Assembly (NCBI GenBank): GCA_032871835.1
Contig: CM065296.1
Location: 7,264,001-7,328,000 of the forward strand
Length of the DNA stretch: 64,000 nucleotides
DNA from: Dipteronia dyeriana
Lineage: Eukaryota; Streptophyta; Magnoliopsida; Sapindales; Sapindaceae
Reading direction: 5' to 3'
The notes under the pieces were generated by a model. That model did not search any database and was not told the origin of the DNA. It saw only the letters and a program-made list of their open reading frames with translations. A program made the position numbers and the translations under genes. Within the stretch, counting starts at the first letter, position 1, and every line of letters begins with the position of its first letter. Positions 36,531 through 49,184 of this stretch are shown in pieces.

Positions 36531-39500
36531 TTCAAAACTCAAATCAAAACACTCACAATACACATATATATGTTGAAGAAGAAAACCCAAGGCAATTGAC
36601 GTTAAATAAAGCGCTTGGTAGGAGGCAACCCACCTAGGCAATTTTTTGTTTTTCTTTTAGTTTTAGTTTTTAATTTTTTGTTTTTGTTTTTATTTTTTGT
36701 TTTTAATTTTCTTATAGTTTTTGTGTTTTGAGTTCTTGCTTTCCATACTTTTTCTTTATTTGTTGTCCACACTTTTAATGTCATGTAAACATTGAGGACA
36801 ATGTTTATATTAGGTTTGGGGGTGTGAATTTGTGATTATTTTATTTTTTGAGCGATTTGTTCAAATCTGTGAAAAAGTGTCCTGTTTTGAAATTTTTTGA
36901 GGCAAAAGTTTTGTTAAAACTGTATTCATTGGTGAATAAATAATTTTTTCTGTCCACGTTGGGTTCTTTGATTTTTCGATATGAATCTAACGATATAAAG
37001 AACATAAAATTTGGACAGTGGTTTAAAAGTTATGAATGTTGCTTCGACCAAAGGTCATGGGTGATGACCTATTTTTGTAATTCTGCACATGAACTGTTTT
37101 CAACGTCCATTTTCTCATTTGTCCGATTCAAATTTTGAAATATTTTATAAATGAAAAGTGTGCATTTATATGTCTAGTTTCTTGTGTTAAAATATGGTTA
37201 AATTGTATTGACTAATTTGAGAGATATATATTAAATAACTAATGTAGGTCGTTTTAGAAAGTCACCAGTTTTGAATTGTTTGTCCTCTATTTTTCGATGC
37301 TTCTTTTGTGTGCTTTAAGAGCCGTAATATATGATTTATTCACTGAGTTTAGACTAACGTCTTTCCACTTAGAGTAGTGCGTTGCATTTTTCAAAATTTA
37401 TGGCTTACTCTCGATATGATGGTCGATAGGATGCTTAGTTGGATAACCATGATTAATAGTGAAGACTACCCTTGTGAGTTCACTAATCCAAAAAGCGTAC
37501 ACAAATATAATTATAGAGGGTTTTGTTTATTTCTACTCCTAAACACTCATTAGGTTCTTAGCATTAGAAATTGATCTCAATAGGTTATGCATTGGATATT
37601 AAAGAACATTCATCATAAAAGATATCACATGTGAACTTTGCTCTTGTTTTGGTTGAACCATTAGAAGTGATATAGACAATGTGTGCTTTAACTCACTTAA
37701 AAGGCCTTAAATATTTCCTACTTTTATGTGTGTGCTCCATAGCCAATTTTGAAGCCAAACACTATAATCCTTTTTCTTTCATCACCCATATTAACTTAAC
37801 TCCAATGAGCTATATATTAGCTATACCTTATAGCTTGGGATCATATTGAGATGATGAAGATAATTGAAGAGAGTTCGAAATGGGTAATTGATGTGCATAG
37901 GCAAAGCAAGAAGATCAAATGCAAAGAAGGTGTTGGAAGAACTATGTAATTGATGTACAAATTCTCATCTTATAAAAAAAAAGTGAATAAAAAAAGAATG
38001 AAAAAAGTTGAAAAAAAAGATAAATGAATGAGATGATGAATCAAATGAAAGTAAGTGAAATGGATAGAGCTTTGTTATGAAAGTGACGATAAATCAAAAT
38101 CAACTCAAGAAGGAGAATGAACGAAAATTGTTCAAAAAAACCTGGATGCAAGTGGAATGAAGAATTCAAAGAAATTCAACAGAGTGTGAAGATTACCGAA
38201 GAATTTCTCGATATGTTCCTAGGTTTGTTTGCTATCATTTTCCCGTTCTTTCTTAACCTTCACCTAATGACCCCGTTACAACCAAAGAAAAGATCTAATT
38301 GATCTTTTGGGAATGCTAGCTCGAGAGTAAAGGTAAACATGTGCTCTATCTTGTTCTTAATATCTGATTCCATTCATGAGATCCTTTGTATAAAATCAAA
38401 TGTTTTTTCTATTATATATTCATATGCGATTATATCTTGAAATTTCTTATGCATAAACTCCATTCGCATATGCTTGATGAGGTATCTTCCGAGGTTCTGT
38501 GAGAAATTATGAATGACATCCTGTGAGAATTAGAGTTGAGGCGAATTATATCTATGACATTTGACGAATGCGTTTTTAAAGCTAGAGTGTCTTGAGTATG
38601 GGCTTTTCATTAAAACTAAGTAGTGCATTCAAATTTGTGGCATAATTTTAGTCTTTCTTCAGTGGCTCTAGCATGTATTGGCTTTGAATTGTGCATGTGA
38701 GTTTGCATCTTGATAATTTTACTTTTCGTAGAAATATGTTTGCATAACTGTAAACCCTCAGGAGACAAAACTCCTCCTACTAGAGACACCTATAGGTTTA
38801 AAGGCTTGTAGCATACGCTCAATGCTATCGTGTTCCCTACGAAAGTGGCTTAGTTTATTTTTATTTTATTTTTAGATTTTTGTTTGTTTTAGTCTAGTTT
38901 TGCTCGAGGACTAGCAAAAGATAGGTTTGAGGGTATTTGATCGGTCTATTTCTATACATGTTTTAGGTCCCCATTTCCTATTATTTGTGCTTTGTTCTTG
39001 GGTAAAATTAGGTATTTTATGTGTTTGTTGAGCAAATGTAGGTCACATTCCATTCAAGAGGTGTTGAATGTTATTTTGGAGAAAAAGAGTAAAAAGTCGA
39101 TTTTCTGCCATACATAACAGCTAGATTTTGGGGACTATATCTCTCATCTCAGATTGAATTGTTTGTCCTACTACCTATGGATTGAAATCCTTGAAAGTCT
39201 AGTTTCCGACGCACTTTACAGATTGCAATTATGATATTCCTAGAAGAATTTATGCCCATTTTAGTACCTGATGGTTATATCAGTAACAATTCCGTGAATA
39301 ATGACGGGATTTATTTTCCAAGTTGTCGGAATGAGAAATATTTCCTTCTTGGAATTGTTTAGGAGTCTTGTGCAAACAAGTTGAAACCTAATCCTAATCT
39401 TCCTTCAATAAGTAGTCTTTTTATTGGATTAGGAAAGAAATAAAGTCCCAAAAAGGTAGAGTTCTATATTGAAATTTATTTCCTTGTTGTTTAAGGACAT

Positions 39501-40508
39501 GAAATAGCATCTACACCTATTTAAACACCATGTGAACCCTAATTTCGAGATAGAGAAGCCAAGGGAGGTCCCAAGCCACCAAGGGGGCCATCCCCCACCA
39601 CTCCAACTCCATACATCACCTCACAACTTCCATTCATCGTTGGGCATTAGAAGATTCGAAGACGAAGAAGAATTCATCATTGAAGATTTGAAGAATCCGT
39701 TTGAGGCCTCAATGGGTTTTATCTTTTCTTTCTCTTTTCTTCTCTTATTTTCATCATGTGTAACTAACTCATATTAGGGAATCAATGTGAACCTCTATGA
39801 ATGCTCTTTATTAGAATTGATGATATTTTTATTAATTCGAGTTTTGATTTATTCAATTCATCCTATGTCTTAATTATTTCTTCTTGTTAATGCATGATCA
39901 TACGTTGGCATGAATTTAGGGTTTTGATAATTTAATGATTGAGGTTGGAGTATTGATCTATACGTAATCTTAATTAATATTCAATTGAATGAATAAAACT
40001 GATCTTAGCATTGATCTATGCAAGTAGGTTTTGGTTCATTGTTCTTGCACTTAATGGGTTCTCGATTATAGTTTGCGCCATTGATTTATGGGTAAATTGT
40101 AATTGAGAACACTTGATTCATCCCAGGATCATACGGTAATAATCATACTTAAGATAAGAACGAACCCTTAACTTGATTAATATTCTGTTTTCAAAGTCAA
40201 TTCGAAACATTGAGTAGACATATTAGGGGAGCATTGATGACCTAGTAATTCTTCCATCTCTTGATCACAACACCAATTCTTTGTTAAATTGCTTTCATAG
40301 GATAATTTAGTTTTAGTTTTAATTCAATCTTCAAACAAATCTCTTCACAACAAATCTCTCAGTTACTTTTGATTTAATTACAATTAGAATTAGTTATAAT
40401 TAGTCAATCACTTTTCCTCGTGGGAACGATCCTTACTTGCCGATGTGCTTATCTTCATGATTCGTGCACTTGCGAGTATTGTTTTTATAACACGATTTAC
40501 ACACATCA
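36531..40508 (+). mobile_element. Element D: 3' end of an Athila-like Ty3/gypsy element
   Basis: Plus-strand marks typical of the region after gypsy pol are present: AGCGCTTGGTAGGAGGCAAC (36610-36629), then ACATTGAGGACAATGTTTAT (36789-36808) and AGGTTTGGGGGTGTG. About 2 kb later comes a purine stretch and a full LTR (38938-40508). No gag, pol or 5' LTR is present, so only the 3' part survives. Its left edge abuts the truncated LTR of C and its right edge abuts element A's antisense ORF. The Athila assignment rests on these motifs and the LTR ends; it is tentative. Confidence 0.65.
38938..40508 (+). repeat. Element D, 3' LTR
   Basis: Starts TGATCGGTCTATTTC after the purine tract GGTTTGAGGGTATT and ends ACACACATCA (1571 bp). 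The end includes CTCGTGGGAACGATCCTTAC, a motif seen near the end of many plant gypsy LTRs. Confidence 0.7.
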
Positions 40509-41501
40509 GGCCTTACCTTCATCGGGGATGATCACTAGAGTCGCTTCAGGGCTGGCTTTTCATCGGAACGGCTCTATAACTTTTTTAACAATCTCCTATG
40601 TGAATTTTCTTTCTTCATGATGCCAATGCTCTTTTTTTTTCTGCTTCATTTTGCTTTTTATACAAATGGTCACTGAGATGTCAGAGGCTTGTCTGGTCAA
40701 CAATGCTCAGGAGACAGAATAAGAAGCTTGGAAGCTCAACTAAAAGAGAGCGAGGAGAACCATGCTCGGACTGAGATGGCTTGTTAGAAGAAAATAAAAT
40801 CACACCAGGATTTCATGGATCGGTGTCTGGCAAGTCAGATGGCGACCGAGCATAGGGCTTCTCTTGCTGCAGATGACGTTAAAAATTTGACGGATCTGTT
40901 GTCTTCTACTCAATAAAAGATGCTTTAGGCTGAGCAAAAAGCTGAGGAGACCAAGACATCCTAGAGCCAAATTGAAGACTTAGAATGCCAGGCCTTAACT
41001 GTTGAGTCTCTATTGAAAGAAACTAGGCTGAAAATGGAGATTCAGGGGATCGACCGCTTTAAAAGGTCCCCAACACACGATGCCTTGTTTCTCAAAGAGT
41101 TTTAACGGGGGATGGTCTTAACAGGTGAGTTTTTCAAGATGAAGAATCGAGCGACTGATCAGGCTCGGGCCAACTGGAGCCGTTCAATAAAAAATCATAT
41201 GGAAACGTCTCTGGATTCTCTTTGAGTCCAGATGAAGGAGTGGTGAGCTTATTGTCGCAACAAAGGAAAAGTTCCATATCCCTTGCATTTAGATATTCCT
41301 ACCGAGATTGCTTTTTCTACTTTTCAGTGCCCATAAAAGATTATAGTGCCTGGATGGATGGATGATGAAGAAGACGAGATCATATGGCCCTCAGATGAAA
41401 GCCTGATGAGTGAGTATGTAATGGAACCTGATCCAAGTCAAAGAGGCAGCAACTCTCAACCCCAACACCTCCTTGATACTATTCTTTGTAATTTTTTGTA
41501 G
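40509..41501 (+). pseudogene. Element A antisense ORF, 3' part with one intron
   Basis: This matches the C-terminal half of the antisense ORF in element B. FIGDDH.SRFR ... RLYNFFNN here pairs with B's FIGDDRWSCFR ... RLQNIFNG. An intron (40600-40686: donor GTGAAT, acceptor TCAGAG) joins in frame to a stretch ending SLEAQLKESEEN, pairing with B's RLEAQLKESED. The rest, QIEDLECQALTVESLLKETR and then MKNRATDQARANW, WMDDEEDEIIWPSDESLMSEY, follows B closely. The stretch is likely coiled coil with an acidic end. About six stops interrupt it. Function unknown. Confidence 0.65.
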
Positions 41502-41619
41502 AATCACGAGTACTCCTTGTACATTCATTTGATTAATATGTATTTCCATTTATATTTCGCTTTAGCTTGGTTATTTTTCAAACAATGGTTTTTGAACAAC
41601 CTTCTTGTGTTTGAACCTG

Positions 41620-41765
41620 AACCAAGTATCTTATTAGTTGGTAATTTTTTATTCAAATTGAGTAACCCAACGTTAGGCCGAGTATCTTAATAAATGGCAG
41701 TTAGGTTTCTGTTTGAAGTAACCCAATGTTAATTTGAGTATCTTTTTAATTGGCAGTTAGGTTTT
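41620..41765. repeat. Tandem repeats in the element A 3' region
   Basis: Three copies of an approximately 56-bp unit carrying (G/A)AGTATCTTATTA-like sequence, then GGCAGTTAGG and AGTAACCCAA. It is in the same position as the array in element B and its reverse complement resembles B's unit (AATAAGATACT). Confidence 0.65.
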
Positions 41766-42465
41766 TATACTCTGTTTTCTTCTTACCCAAGTTTTACGTC
41801 GAGGCTCACCATGACCATACACCAAGGACGTCTCCCGATTTTGTTTGTCATAGAGGTTTGTCGAATAGTTGGGGTAGCATATATCGGCCAACACGACTGT
41901 ATATCTCACCAAGTTTACCCTGGCGGTGCCCCGAGCAGTTTTTTAGGTACTTCTGGTGCCTCGGGTTTGCCTTTTCACCGAGAGATATGTTTGTATCATC
42001 TCTGCTAGGGAGGTGTGCTATTTTAGCTTCTCCGCCCTTCGGACATTTCCCACTCGCTCTTCACGGTTTCACGGTGCCCGATTCATGTTCTTATTATCAT
42101 GTATTCGTGTGTTTTTTACCATATGTTCTTATTATCATATGTCCTTATTATCATATGTCCTTGCTTCAATGACTAACTTTGGTCCCGTAAGGTCCTATTT
42201 TATTTCTTGATCTGAGCGTACAAATCTCATCAATTTCACTACATTGTCTGAAAAACAAAGAACTTGACAAACTAAAAACTAAAATGATCACGAAGAACTA
42301 AATAATACTAAAAGCTTAAACATAAAATGTTGGGGGGTCATTGAAAGGTAGAACATTTTCAAATATTGTGCATTGCATGGTCATGGTAAAACACTTCCTC
42401 TAGATCGGGCTATCATGTACGCTCCATGCCCTGCTATACCATCTATAATATATGGTCCATCCCAT

Positions 42466-43670
42466 TTATCGGTGAAGGATCCTGCTGCTCGGTCTCAAGT
42501 GTTCGGGGACACTCCTGAGTACGAGATCCCCCAGCTGGAACTTACACACACAGACGTTTGAGTTGTAGTACCTTGTCGCCCTCTGACGGTATGCAACATT
42601 TCTTACTTGGGACCTATCCCTTGCTTCTTCCAACTCATCTAGATTCTGAAGCAGCATATCAACATTGTGATCTGGGTCATATAAATGGGATCTAGGAGAT
42701 ATGTAGGATGTTTCTATCGGGATGACAGCCTCAGTTTCGTATGTCAAGGAAAAGGGCGTCTCTCTCGTTGTTGTTCAAGCTATTGTTTGGTATGAACATA
42801 GCACCTCTTGGAGCTTGTCCACACAATTCCCTTTCTTTGCATCCAAATTTGCTTTCAATGTGTGCTTAATTACTTTGTTCACCACCTCAACCTGCCCATT
42901 GGTTTGAGGGTGAGTGGGTGAGGCACAGGAATTCAAGATCTTGTGATCCCTAAACAATTTCTTTAATTTCTAGTTGTCAAACTGGGTGTCATTGTCTGTG
43001 ATGATGGTATTAAGGACCTTAAACCTGTAGAATATATTCTTTTTGACAAAGTTGATGTTATTTGCCTCTGTAATATGCATGAGGGCCTCTGCCTTGACCC
43101 ACTTGGTAAAGTAATCCACTACTACAATTGCATGCTTCGCCTCTCCCTTCACTAATGTTAGCATTGGTCCAATGATGTCAAGACCCCACATGGCGAAAGG
43201 TCAAGGGGAGGTAAGACTTCTGAGCAACTCAGGGGGTTGTCAAATGTCATTTGTGTTTTTCTGACACATTTCGCAACTTTCTGCGAGTCGCTGAGCATCT
43301 GCCAATAGGGTCAACCAATAAAACCCCTGCCTGAGTATTTTATGCGCTAGGTTCTTACCCCCCGTGTGATTTTCGCACACACCATTGTGGACATCTCTCA
43401 AGGTCTGCTCAGCTTCTTATTCTACAAGGTACCTCTGTAATGCCTTCGAGAATCCATTTATGTACCGTTCTCCATCGATAAAGGTGTACCAGGTTGATCT
43501 GTATCTGATGCGTTTTACTTATATAGTGTCCTCCGGAAAGGTACCTTATTCTAAGTATTTCCTGAGCTGAGTCATTCAGTTGTTCGACTGCGTTCGGATT
43601 TCTCAAATTTCTACAATTAGCTATTTTGGTTCGGATGTACTTGGCATAGTCAAGTGTGCAACTGGGATTG
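42466..43670 (-). pseudogene. Element A integrase
   Basis: Minus-strand pieces of the integrase core: MWGLDIIGPM (first D, 43191), VVVDYFTKWVKAEAL, TIITDNDTQFDN (second D, near 42980), then SPTHPQTNGQVEVVNKVIKHT (third catalytic residue E, near 42895). The C-terminal part (42747-42466: TYETEAVIPIETSY, FQLGDLVLR) is typical of gypsy integrases. Stops and shifts separate the pieces. In a live element it would insert the cDNA into nuclear DNA. Confidence 0.8.
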
Positions 43671-43857
43671 TTCTTTCTTTAATGTGAGTTGTTGATGCTA
43701 GTTTGGACAGAGTATATGCCTTCTCATTTTCTTATCTCGGGATCTGAGTGATCTTGAATTCTTTAAAACGTCTGAGCAATCTTTTTGCCGCATCCAGGTA
43801 AGCCATCATGCACTCGTCTCTTGCCTGATACTCATCCAAGACCTAATTGACCACAAC

Positions 43858-44619
43858 CTATGAGTCGCTGAAGATTTCTACTTCATTGGCTCCTAATGCA
43901 ATACATACTCTTAAACCAACTATCAAAGCCTCGTACTTCACCTGGTTGTTGGTCGTCTTGAAGTCAAATCTCATGGCACATTCCACGACATCTATTTTGG
44001 GGGTAGATATTACTATCCCCGCCTCGTTTCCATGTGTGTTTGATGAACTATCCACGTACAACCTCCATTGGAAAGTCTTCTCTTGCTCTTCTCTCATCAT
44101 TCTTTTCACCTCCACATTTGGCTCGGTGAATTCAACTACAAAATCTGTCGCGACTTGCCCTTTGATTGATGCCTTGGACGTATACTTGATGTAAAACTCG
44201 CTTAGCTCTATTGTCCACTTAGTCAGTCGCCTTGACACTTCTGGATTCTATAGGATTTGCCTAAGTGTGCAGTCAATATATACTTCCACTGTGTGTGCTT
44301 GAAAGTACGGTCTAATTTTTCTTGCTGCAGTGATTAGTGCGAGAGCCATTTTTTCTGCTGGTGAGTATCTCGTCTCCACTGGTAACATGACTTTGCTTGT
44401 GTAGTACACTAGTTTATGGATTCCCTCCTCCAATAGAACCAACAAAGAGCTGGTAGCTACTTTTAAGAGGGATAGGTACAGATAAAGGGTCTCCCCGAGT
44501 TTAGGCTTGGAGAGAATCGGTGCTTTGCCTAGGTATTCTTTTATTTTCTGGAAAGCTTCTTCACATTCTTGGTTCCACTCGAGTCCCTTCACTTTCTTTA
44601 TTGCTTTAAAGAATGACAA
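43858..44619 (-). pseudogene. Element A tandem RNase H domains
   Basis: The first RNase H-like segment (44619-44248) has KPKLGETLYLYL, VYYTSKVMLPVETRYS and EKMALALITAARKIRPYF, the usual gypsy domain. A second one follows (44238-43858) with WRLYVDSSSN, VECAMRFDFKTTNNQVKYEAL and GLRVCIALGANEVEIFSDS, resembling the extra archaeal-type RNase H of the Tat lineage. The aspartate and glutamate positions are visible. Separated by a stop. Confidence 0.75.
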
Positions 44620-44786
44620 GCATTATTTGTTGACTTGGATATGAACCGATTGAGGGAGGCGAGACATCCGGTCAGTCACTGCACCTCTTTGAGGGTTTTG
44701 GGCAAAATCATATCCGTAAGGGCTTTGATCTTCTCGGGGTTTACTTCATTTCCTCTTTGGTGTACTTAAAAATCGAGGAATCTTCC

Positions 44787-45819
44787 CTAGGGAACACCGG
44801 ATACACTCTTGCTTGAGTTTAGCTTTACCTTGTATCTCCTTAGTACGTCAAAAGTTTCCCTCAAATCCATCACATGTCTATCCAGTGTGATTCTCTTAGT
44901 TAACATATCATCTACATACACCTCCATGTTTCTTCCAATTTGTTGGGCGAATATCTTGTTCACTAACCATTGATAATTGGCTCCATCGTTCTTTAGGCCA
45001 AAAGGAATCATTGTATAGCAGTATAACCCCTGATCAGTTATGAATGTTGATTTTTATTTGTCTACCTTATTCATCCTAATCTGGTTGTATCCCGAGTATG
45101 CATCCATAAAGCTCAACAGTTCATAGCATGTTGTGGCGTCTACCAACTGGTCTATCCTTGGGAGTGAGAAGCTATCTTTCGGGCAGACTTTTTTCAGATC
45201 GGTGAAGTCCACACACATTCTCCATGAGTGTTCTTCTGCTTTACCAGTACCACATTGGCCGCCCATTGTGGGTACTTGACCTCCCTGATTAACCCAGCCA
45301 CGAACAATATTTCCACTTCTTTCTTAATCGATGAGTTTTTTTCCGGGTTGAATACTCATCTCTTCCGGACAACTGGTTTGTACTCTGGGTTGACAGCTAA
45401 GTAATGTGATATTATCTTTGTATCGATCCCTGGTATATCTTTGTGAATCCATGCGAACACATCTTTGTACTCCCTTAGCAAACTAGTCAGGTCGACTTTG
45501 ACATCTTCTCGCAAGTTTGCTTCTATTTTGACCACTTTGGTCGGCTTACCATCGTCCAGGGTTACATCCTCTATCGATTCTTCTTTCTTGGTTTCTAATT
45601 CCTCTCTTGGGTCTAACTCAAAAGCTCTGTGAACTTCAACTTTTGATTCATCCAAGTCTTGTTCGGCCAACTGAAGTACGCACACTTGGTCTTCCCTGTC
45701 TCTATGTTATTATAAATTGAAAGATTTGCCCTTCGTGCCATTTTTTGTCATCCTTTGACCACACCTACCTCATATTCTGTTGGGAACTTCATCATTAGGA
45801 CGTAAACAGCCATGATTGT
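44787..45819 (-). pseudogene. Element A reverse transcriptase (downstream of the B insertion)
   Basis: Starting at the B insertion point, the minus strand continues A's protease-RT linker (MAVYVLMMKFPTEYEVGVVKG), then the RT N-terminus (45685-45356: LLREYKDVFAWIHKDIPGID). The palm motifs RMCVDFTDLKKVCPKDSF, FMDAYSGYNQI and VYVDDML (YxDD, near 44910-44925) follow. Stops occur near 45353, 45055 and 44785. Before B inserted, this ran straight on from 57676 (PFLNKAKV), and the reading frame is continuous across the insertion. Confidence 0.8.
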
Positions 45820-46709
45820 TGTCGTATGTAAATTTTATCAGACGTACACGTCATTGACAAAGAGGATAAAATTGTCAGGTGGACATCCAAATAGGCATTC
45901 AGAAAATATCCTACCAGACATCACCAAAGAAGAGAAGCCTGAGTAAACAAGTATGGAACAAAACCTACTTAGGGTCAACTGACGTCATATACTACTCGGG
46001 GTCAGTTAAAGATGCTCGGGGCTAGTTGATGACATTTTCTACTAGGGATCAGATGTCGTCATTCGAGACCAACTAATATCATGTTCTACTCGGGACAAAT
46101 ATGAAGAAAACCGAATAAAAAGCCCAGCGCGTAGCTCACACGAGTTGAATCGTTAAAATATGCGAATATATCCATGTCAAAGAGGAATTCCGAGAAGAAC
46201 ATAATACCAAACAGAAAAGGTTCTAAATCAAGCAACAATTTTATTTCTTCAAAAAGACTACGCTCTTGTAAGGAAATAAGTCATAACTGGACTAAATCAC
46301 TAGAGTCTCATTCGATCTCAATACAAATCTCCGAAATAGGAAAAAAGACAGACTACTCCAAACAAGTAACCAATCATAGTTAAATATAAAGATCTTTAAT
46401 TACTTGTACAGAGAGGATTAGGGTTCTATGAACATATAAATAGACCCATAATCTCGTCACAAAAAGACACAGAAAAATATAGAAGAATACAAAGAGAAAA
46501 AAGAGAGATCGAGGGTTGTAAATCTTTTCAATAGTGGATTTTATCTCGGTTGATTATTCAGCCACCCGTGGACGTTTCTCCAGTCATCAGAGTTTTACCA
46601 CGTAAAACTTGCATCCAATTACTTTCTCATTCTCTCTTTCTCTTTGAAATCACAGCTAAAATCCGATCCTTGTTGACTTTTTCCATTCATTAAGAAATCG
46701 ACGTCAACA
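45820..46709 (+). repeat. Element B, 5' LTR
   Basis: 890 bp, TG...CA ends, TATA box TATAAATAG at 46435-46443, followed by a leader. Ends TTGACGTCAACA-like sequence before the primer site. Confidence 0.9.
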
Positions 46710-46711
46710 AT

Positions 46712-46739
46712 TGGCGCTAGAAGGAGGGGTCGAACCTCC
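46712..46739 (+). other. Primer binding site of element B, tRNA-Asn-like
   Basis: The 28 bases starting TGGCGCTAGAAGGAGGGG are the reverse complement of a tRNA 3' end: CCA, discriminator G, a 7-base acceptor strand TTCTAGC, then a full T arm (GGAGG stem, TTCGACC loop, CCTCC stem). From memory this fits plant tRNA-Asn. Element A's site (60042-60069) is a decayed version. Confidence 0.7.
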
Positions 46740-46755
46740 GATTTAATTAAAAGTA

Positions 46756-48450
46756 ATGGCGGGAAGCAGAAACAGTCCTGGAGATGTCCAAAGATCTCCA
46801 GATAATGTCCAAAGATCTCCAGATAATGTCCATATTGACAGTAGTTCATGAGATCTCGCCGCAACCAACCAACTAACAACCTTGACATAGATTCAACAAA
46901 TCCCTCCGACCATCGAAGACCTAACGCGACGCTTTTATGAGGCGCTGCAACAGTTGGTGGCAGACGCAGCAAAGGAAGGGGTTGATCTACTGGTTGCAGA
47001 AGAAGCACAACCTGTTAACCTCCCACCTGTAAGGCTTCGTTCGGTTGTAGTGGGGCCAGAACTAAATACATCGAAAGCCGGAAGGAACTCTGCTCCAATT
47101 AATCAGGCTGGACATGAAACACCTGAAGAGAAACGACCGCGCCAGAAGCAGAACCATGATCAGACAGCCCGTGCAAGACACTGCACACATGACTGGCATA
47201 GGGATCAGTCGTCATCAGAAGATAGTGATTGACACCATTACAAGTATCATCACGGAACTGTACGTCTGCAAGAATCAACCTGTGAAACTCGGCGTCAAAG
47301 TGAAAAGCCAGAGAGAGGAATGACAATCACCCAACGGTTTAACCATCATGGAAGTCCGGTGGGAGACAGAGATGTCGTAATTCAGAGCCTAACTCGAGAA
47401 GTCGAAAATAATAGATGACAAATGGACGCACTGGTCAGACGTTATGGGTACAATGATTTATCCGACGAAGATTCTGACAGTCCATTCACTAGGGAAATCT
47501 TACGGACTTCATTCCTAGAAAGGTGTAGAATGTCGCACATGGAGCAGTTCAATAAGGATACAGACTCTAAAGAACATATCAAACGCTGTAAAAGTGCTAT
47601 GGCCCAGTATGCCCACAGTGATCCCTTACTATGCCTCAACTTTCCACAAACTCTAAGAGACACGGGCTCAAGATGGTTCGGGAGGTTGCCCCCAGCAAGC
47701 ATCGGAAGCTTCAGTGAACTAAACAAGAGTTTCTCAAGGAAATTTCTGAGCAACGTTCTCAAAAAAATCAGTGGCTTACCTTTCTCAGATAAAACAATGA
47801 AAAGATGAGTCGTTGAAGAAATACCTATGGAAGTTCGGCCTAACGGTATCAGAAATCGGCAGTGCAAACGACGAAGCGATAATTGCTGCATTCATCAACA
47901 ATCTACAAAATGGATGACTATCTTTCGACTTAAGAAGAGCCCGTCTAACCAGATATTTAGATATGATGGACATGGCGAGAGGATATGCATTAACCGAAGA
48001 AGAAGAATTAGCCACAGAAGGATGCAATATGCATGGAGGAAAACACGGAAAGGACGCTGAGTCCAAGGTGCAGAACCAAAAGGGAAAACAGAAAGGAAAA
48101 AACAAAGAAAAAAGCAAGGACGGAGGAAACGGGCGTAACGCTGAACAGACCACAGAGAAATTCTGAGGATGATACGCCAACTACACCCCACTTCAGAAAA
48201 AACAGGAGGAAATTCTGGTCATACTAGAAGAGAAAAATATGGTAAAAGAACCACGCTGACAGTCTCAGTTTACTCGGTGAGATACAACCAAAAACTTCAG
48301 ATTTCACAAGGAAACCGGTCATGAGACTTCCAAATGATATCAGCTCAGAGATTACATAGAAACCCTCATTCGAGAGGAACATCTTCAGGATGTAATCTTG
48401 AAAAGGGATGATAAGTTAGAAACAAAGAAAAAGACCAGGGCCGATTACAG
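46756..48450 (+). pseudogene. Element B gag
   Basis: From the ATG at 46756 the frame reads MAGSRNSPGD with a 21-bp in-frame duplication (VQRSPDN twice). A capsid region follows (47422-47808: MSHMEQFNKDTDSKEHIKRCKSAMAQYAHSDPLLCLNFP, SRWFGRLP, FSELNKSFSRKF), the same layout as A's gag (MSYVEQFKKDTDPKE, WFGRLPKASI). A shift near 47808 leads to SANDEAIIAAFINNLQNG and a lysine-rich tail. Several stops. In a live element gag would form the particle that packages the RNA. Confidence 0.75.
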
Positions 48451-48639
48451 CTCTGGTCGAAATCAAAGGGCCAGACCAGAGGCCAATGAAGTAATACAAA
48501 CAATTTTTGGAGGACCATCCACTGTGAGAAGTAATTGAGAGCGAACGCAGAAAATCAGATAAGCAGTGGAGGCAAGACAAAACTTTGATGTGAACTCGGT
48601 CAAGCCAGACCCGAAAAAGGTAAAGAAAGGATAGGACCC

Positions 48640-49093
48640 AATAATATTCATAGAAGCAGACTCACATGGGGTAGATGTTCAGCCAAATGAAGCCCTGGTC
48701 ATAAGTGCCCAAATTGGTCACCGGGAAGTCAGGAGAATCCTGATAGATAATGGAAGTTTGACAGACATTCTCAATGTAGCCGTCTACGATCAACTCAGGT
48801 TGAACCGAAAGGATCTACAGCCTTTCCATACTCCATTCAGAGGATTCAGAGAAATTGAGGTCAGGTCCCTTGGGACGGTAAAACTCCCCGTAAAGATTGG
48901 AGTGGCACCTTGTCAGAGAACTGTATTGCTCGACTTCGTGGTGGTAGACTTAGACAATTGGCCGTATAATGCGTTGTTGGGTCCGCCATTCTTAAATAAA
49001 ACTAAGGCCGTAACAACCACTTATGCATTGATGATCAAGTTTCCGACTGAACAAAAGGTCGGTGAAGTCAAGGGATCCCAAGAGATGCCCTGA
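48640..49093 (+). pseudogene. Element B aspartic protease
   Basis: The plus strand has ALVISAQIGHREVRRILIDNG and then SLTDILNVAVYDQLRL, a retropepsin-like site with D-N-G in place of the usual D-T/S-G. It is followed by VLLDFVVVDLDNWPYNALLG. Element A has LIDNGSSTDIL in the same place (57950 region), so D-N-G is shared by both copies. The frame ends at a stop at 49091-49093. Confidence 0.65.
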
Positions 49094-49184
49094 AGAGCTA
49101 ACCTGTCAGTATGCAAAGACAAAAATGATGGTGAACAGGTATGCACTATAACGCAGCCGACTCAGAACAAAGAGTCACTATCAT

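Noticed and set aside
41750..42210. Overlapping plus-strand ORFs of 65-140 codons
   Set aside because: They lie in element A's 3' region between integrase and the antisense ORF; no match to the corresponding part of element B as protein.
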